Positions 62,838 through 64,000 of a stretch of DNA of 64,000 nucleotides are shown here, piece by piece. The stretch is from Paraflavitalea sp. CAU 1676. Its GTDB lineage: Bacteria > Bacteroidota > Bacteroidia > Chitinophagales > Chitinophagaceae. The DNA lies in contig NZ_JARHUJ010000009.1 of assembly GCF_029223285.1 (NCBI RefSeq), positions 310,001 to 374,000 on the forward strand, given 5' to 3'. The position numbers were made by a program, and so were the translations under genes. The first letter of the stretch is position 1. Each line of letters begins with the position of its first letter. Below the pieces are notes generated by a model, which did not search any database, was not told the DNA's origin, and saw only the letters and a program-made list of their open reading frames with translations.

Positions 62838-64000
62838 CTACAGCGTAGAATAAAAATGGCGGGCTTCTTTTAGCGCAGGGATGCAGATATGCTGCACCGC
62901 TTTGATGTTTTGCAGTATGGCTCCCTCCTCCCGGTCGTCCCGTTCCAGCTCATCCAGGAAAGGTTGCAGCTTTTCGGTAAGGCCCATCACCGACACCGAG
63001 GTCTTCATATTGTGCGCCAGCACCCGGATCATGATGAAGTCCTTACGGGAGTACGCAAGTTCCAGGCTCTTCAGGTCTTCCGGGATCATTTCCAGGAATT
63101 GTTCTGTAACTGTCTTTTCATAATCTTTATTGCCATTGCTTACGGCCTGCATATAGCCAAGATCGATATGCCGGTAGTTGTTTTGAGAAGCCGGGTACAT
63201 GGCTTTATTGCCCGGTGCTGGCAATTCACCCCCGCCGGTAAATTTATTGATCAGCCGGTATAGCTCTTCTTCCTGTATCGGTTTGGAAATGTATTCATTC
63301 ATCCCGGCAGCCAGGCATTTTTCCCGTTCGCCGGCCAGGGCATGTGCCGTCATTGCAATGATGGGAGTGGTAAGGTGTAAGCTGTCCCTGATGCGCGCGG
63401 TAGCCGTATATCCATCCATGCCGGGCATCTGGATATCCATGAGAATAAGATCGTAAGCCTGTGCCTCCAGCCGTTCAATGGCTTCCTTCCCATTGCTGGC
63501 CAAATCGAATGGCAGTTGCCAATAGCCCAGCAAGTGCCGCATGAGCTGCTGGTTGATCTCATTGTCCTCTACTACCAGGATGCGGACATGTGAAGGCACC
63601 GTGGTCCTGGATAACGGAGAGTTCCATTTTCCATTGGTGGCAATCGATTCGGTGGTGATCTTGTAGGGGATCATCAATTGAAAGCAACTGCCTTTATCCG
63701 GCTCACTGCTCACTTCGATCCTTCCTCCCTGCAATTCCACCAGGTCCTTCACGATCGAAAGACCCAGGCCCGTGCCTCCATACTTGCGTGTAATGGAATC
63801 TTCCGCCTGCCTGAAGCGCTCAAAGATGCCAGGCAGCTTGTCTTTTTCAATACCGATACCGGTATCGGTTACCTTGATGCTGAGCGCGATCGTATTGTCC
63901 TTGATGCCTTCATTGGTAATATCCACTGAAATAGAGCCATATTGGGTAAACTTCACCGCATTGGCGATCAGGTTCACCAGTACCTGCGTTAGCCGTGTGG
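62838..64000 (-). CDS. Hybrid histidine kinase, C-terminal part (HATPase, receiver, Hpt), partial
   Basis: 387 codons to the right window edge; the N-terminal sensor and HisKA parts lie outside. Visible domains: an HATPase (N-box NLIANAVKFTQYG, G-box VTDTGIGIEKDKL, FERFRQAEDSITRKYGGTGLGLSIVKDLVELQGG), a receiver domain with VVEDNEINQQLMRHLL, phospho-acceptor Asp in LILMDIQMPGMDG and the Lys in YISKPIQEEEL, and a C-terminal Hpt domain with phospho-acceptor His in VRVLAHNMKTSVSVMG. This is a tripartite phosphorelay protein of the BarA/ArcB architecture; the output regulator and signal are unknown. No gene follows within the window on that strand before a 186-base gap. Confidence 0.92.
   Translation of the reverse strand, partial: TRLTQVLVNLIANAVKFTQYGSISVDITNEGIKDNTIALSIKVTDTGIGIEKDKLPGIFERFRQAEDSITRKYGGTGLGLSIVKDLVELQGGRIEVSSEPDKGSCFQLMIPYKITTESIATNGKWNSPLSRTTVPSHVRILVVEDNEINQQLMRHLLGYWQLPFDLASNGKEAIERLEAQAYDLILMDIQMPGMDGYTATARIRDSLHLTTPIIAMTAHALAGEREKCLAAGMNEYISKPIQEEELYRLINKFTGGGELPAPGNKAMYPASQNNYRHIDLGYMQAVSNGNKDYEKTVTEQFLEMIPEDLKSLELAYSRKDFIMIRVLAHNMKTSVSVMGLTEKLQPFLDELERDDREEGAILQNIKAVQHICIPALKEARHFYSTL

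Overview
The window comes from a member of the Bacteroidota, most likely the Chitinophagaceae (Chitinophaga/Niastella-like). The evidence is three SusC/SusD outer-membrane uptake pairs, glycoside hydrolases arranged as a polysaccharide utilisation locus (PUL), an ECF sigma/FecR pair, a type IX secretion (T9SS) C-terminal sorting domain, BACON domains, and several -7 boxes of the form TAnnTTTG. I saw no rRNA, tRNA, CRISPR array, transposase or integrase.

Layout. 1-2323 (-): a copper P-type ATPase of the CcoI/FixI type, cut by the left edge. It is divergent from a response regulator fused to a CRP/FNR-type DNA-binding module (2464-3522). A small unknown protein follows (3553-3924, -). 4206-24089 (+) is the main PUL. 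A membrane-spanning regulator comes first (LamG-like and kelch domains outside, SARP-like winged helix plus BTAD inside). Then come SusC, SusD, a GH99/WbsX-like lipoprotein, GH92, GH130, a second GH92, GH43 and a large GH2. The enzyme mix (GH92 + GH99-like + GH130) points to mannose-rich glycans such as fungal alpha-mannan or high-mannose N-glycans. A strong bidirectional terminator at 24113-24143 separates it from a second SusC/SusD pair on the minus strand (24225-28942).

29115-31080 (-): a TPP riboswitch, a PnuC-family transporter (so probably the thiamine transporter PnuT) and an acyl-CoA-dehydrogenase-fold flavoprotein appear to form one operon. 31235-34084 (+) holds a TPR protein and a CxxCH haem lipoprotein. 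34162-38001 (-) is a 1279-residue, nine-repeat, T9SS-exported protein. 38229-41759 (+) holds a small lipoprotein, a small membrane protein, a sulfite-oxidase-fold molybdopterin protein, an orphan NarL-type histidine kinase and a flavin reductase.

41760-45206 is an A+T-richer accessory stretch with poorly recognisable genes and a strikingly structured intergenic region (41874-42006). 45619-47361 is a BACON/IPT/NHL lipoprotein. 47606-49938 (-) is an EamA transporter plus a two-component system. 50172-53285 (+) holds an LTA-synthase-like alkaline-phosphatase-fold enzyme and a PAP2 phosphatase. 53452-59926 (+) is an ECF sigma - FecR - SusC(STN) - SusD cassette. The window ends with an IGHMBP2/UPF1-like helicase (60014-61921, -), an unknown exported protein (62049-62651, -) and the C-terminal part of a hybrid histidine kinase cut by the right edge.

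The observations I rate highest are the TPP-riboswitch operon carrying a flavoprotein that resembles group D oxygenases, the kelch-TM-SARP one-component regulator next to the mannoside PUL, and the alternative-pairing repeats upstream of the unknown gene at 42116. All functions are inferred from sequence motifs read by eye; no database search was run.
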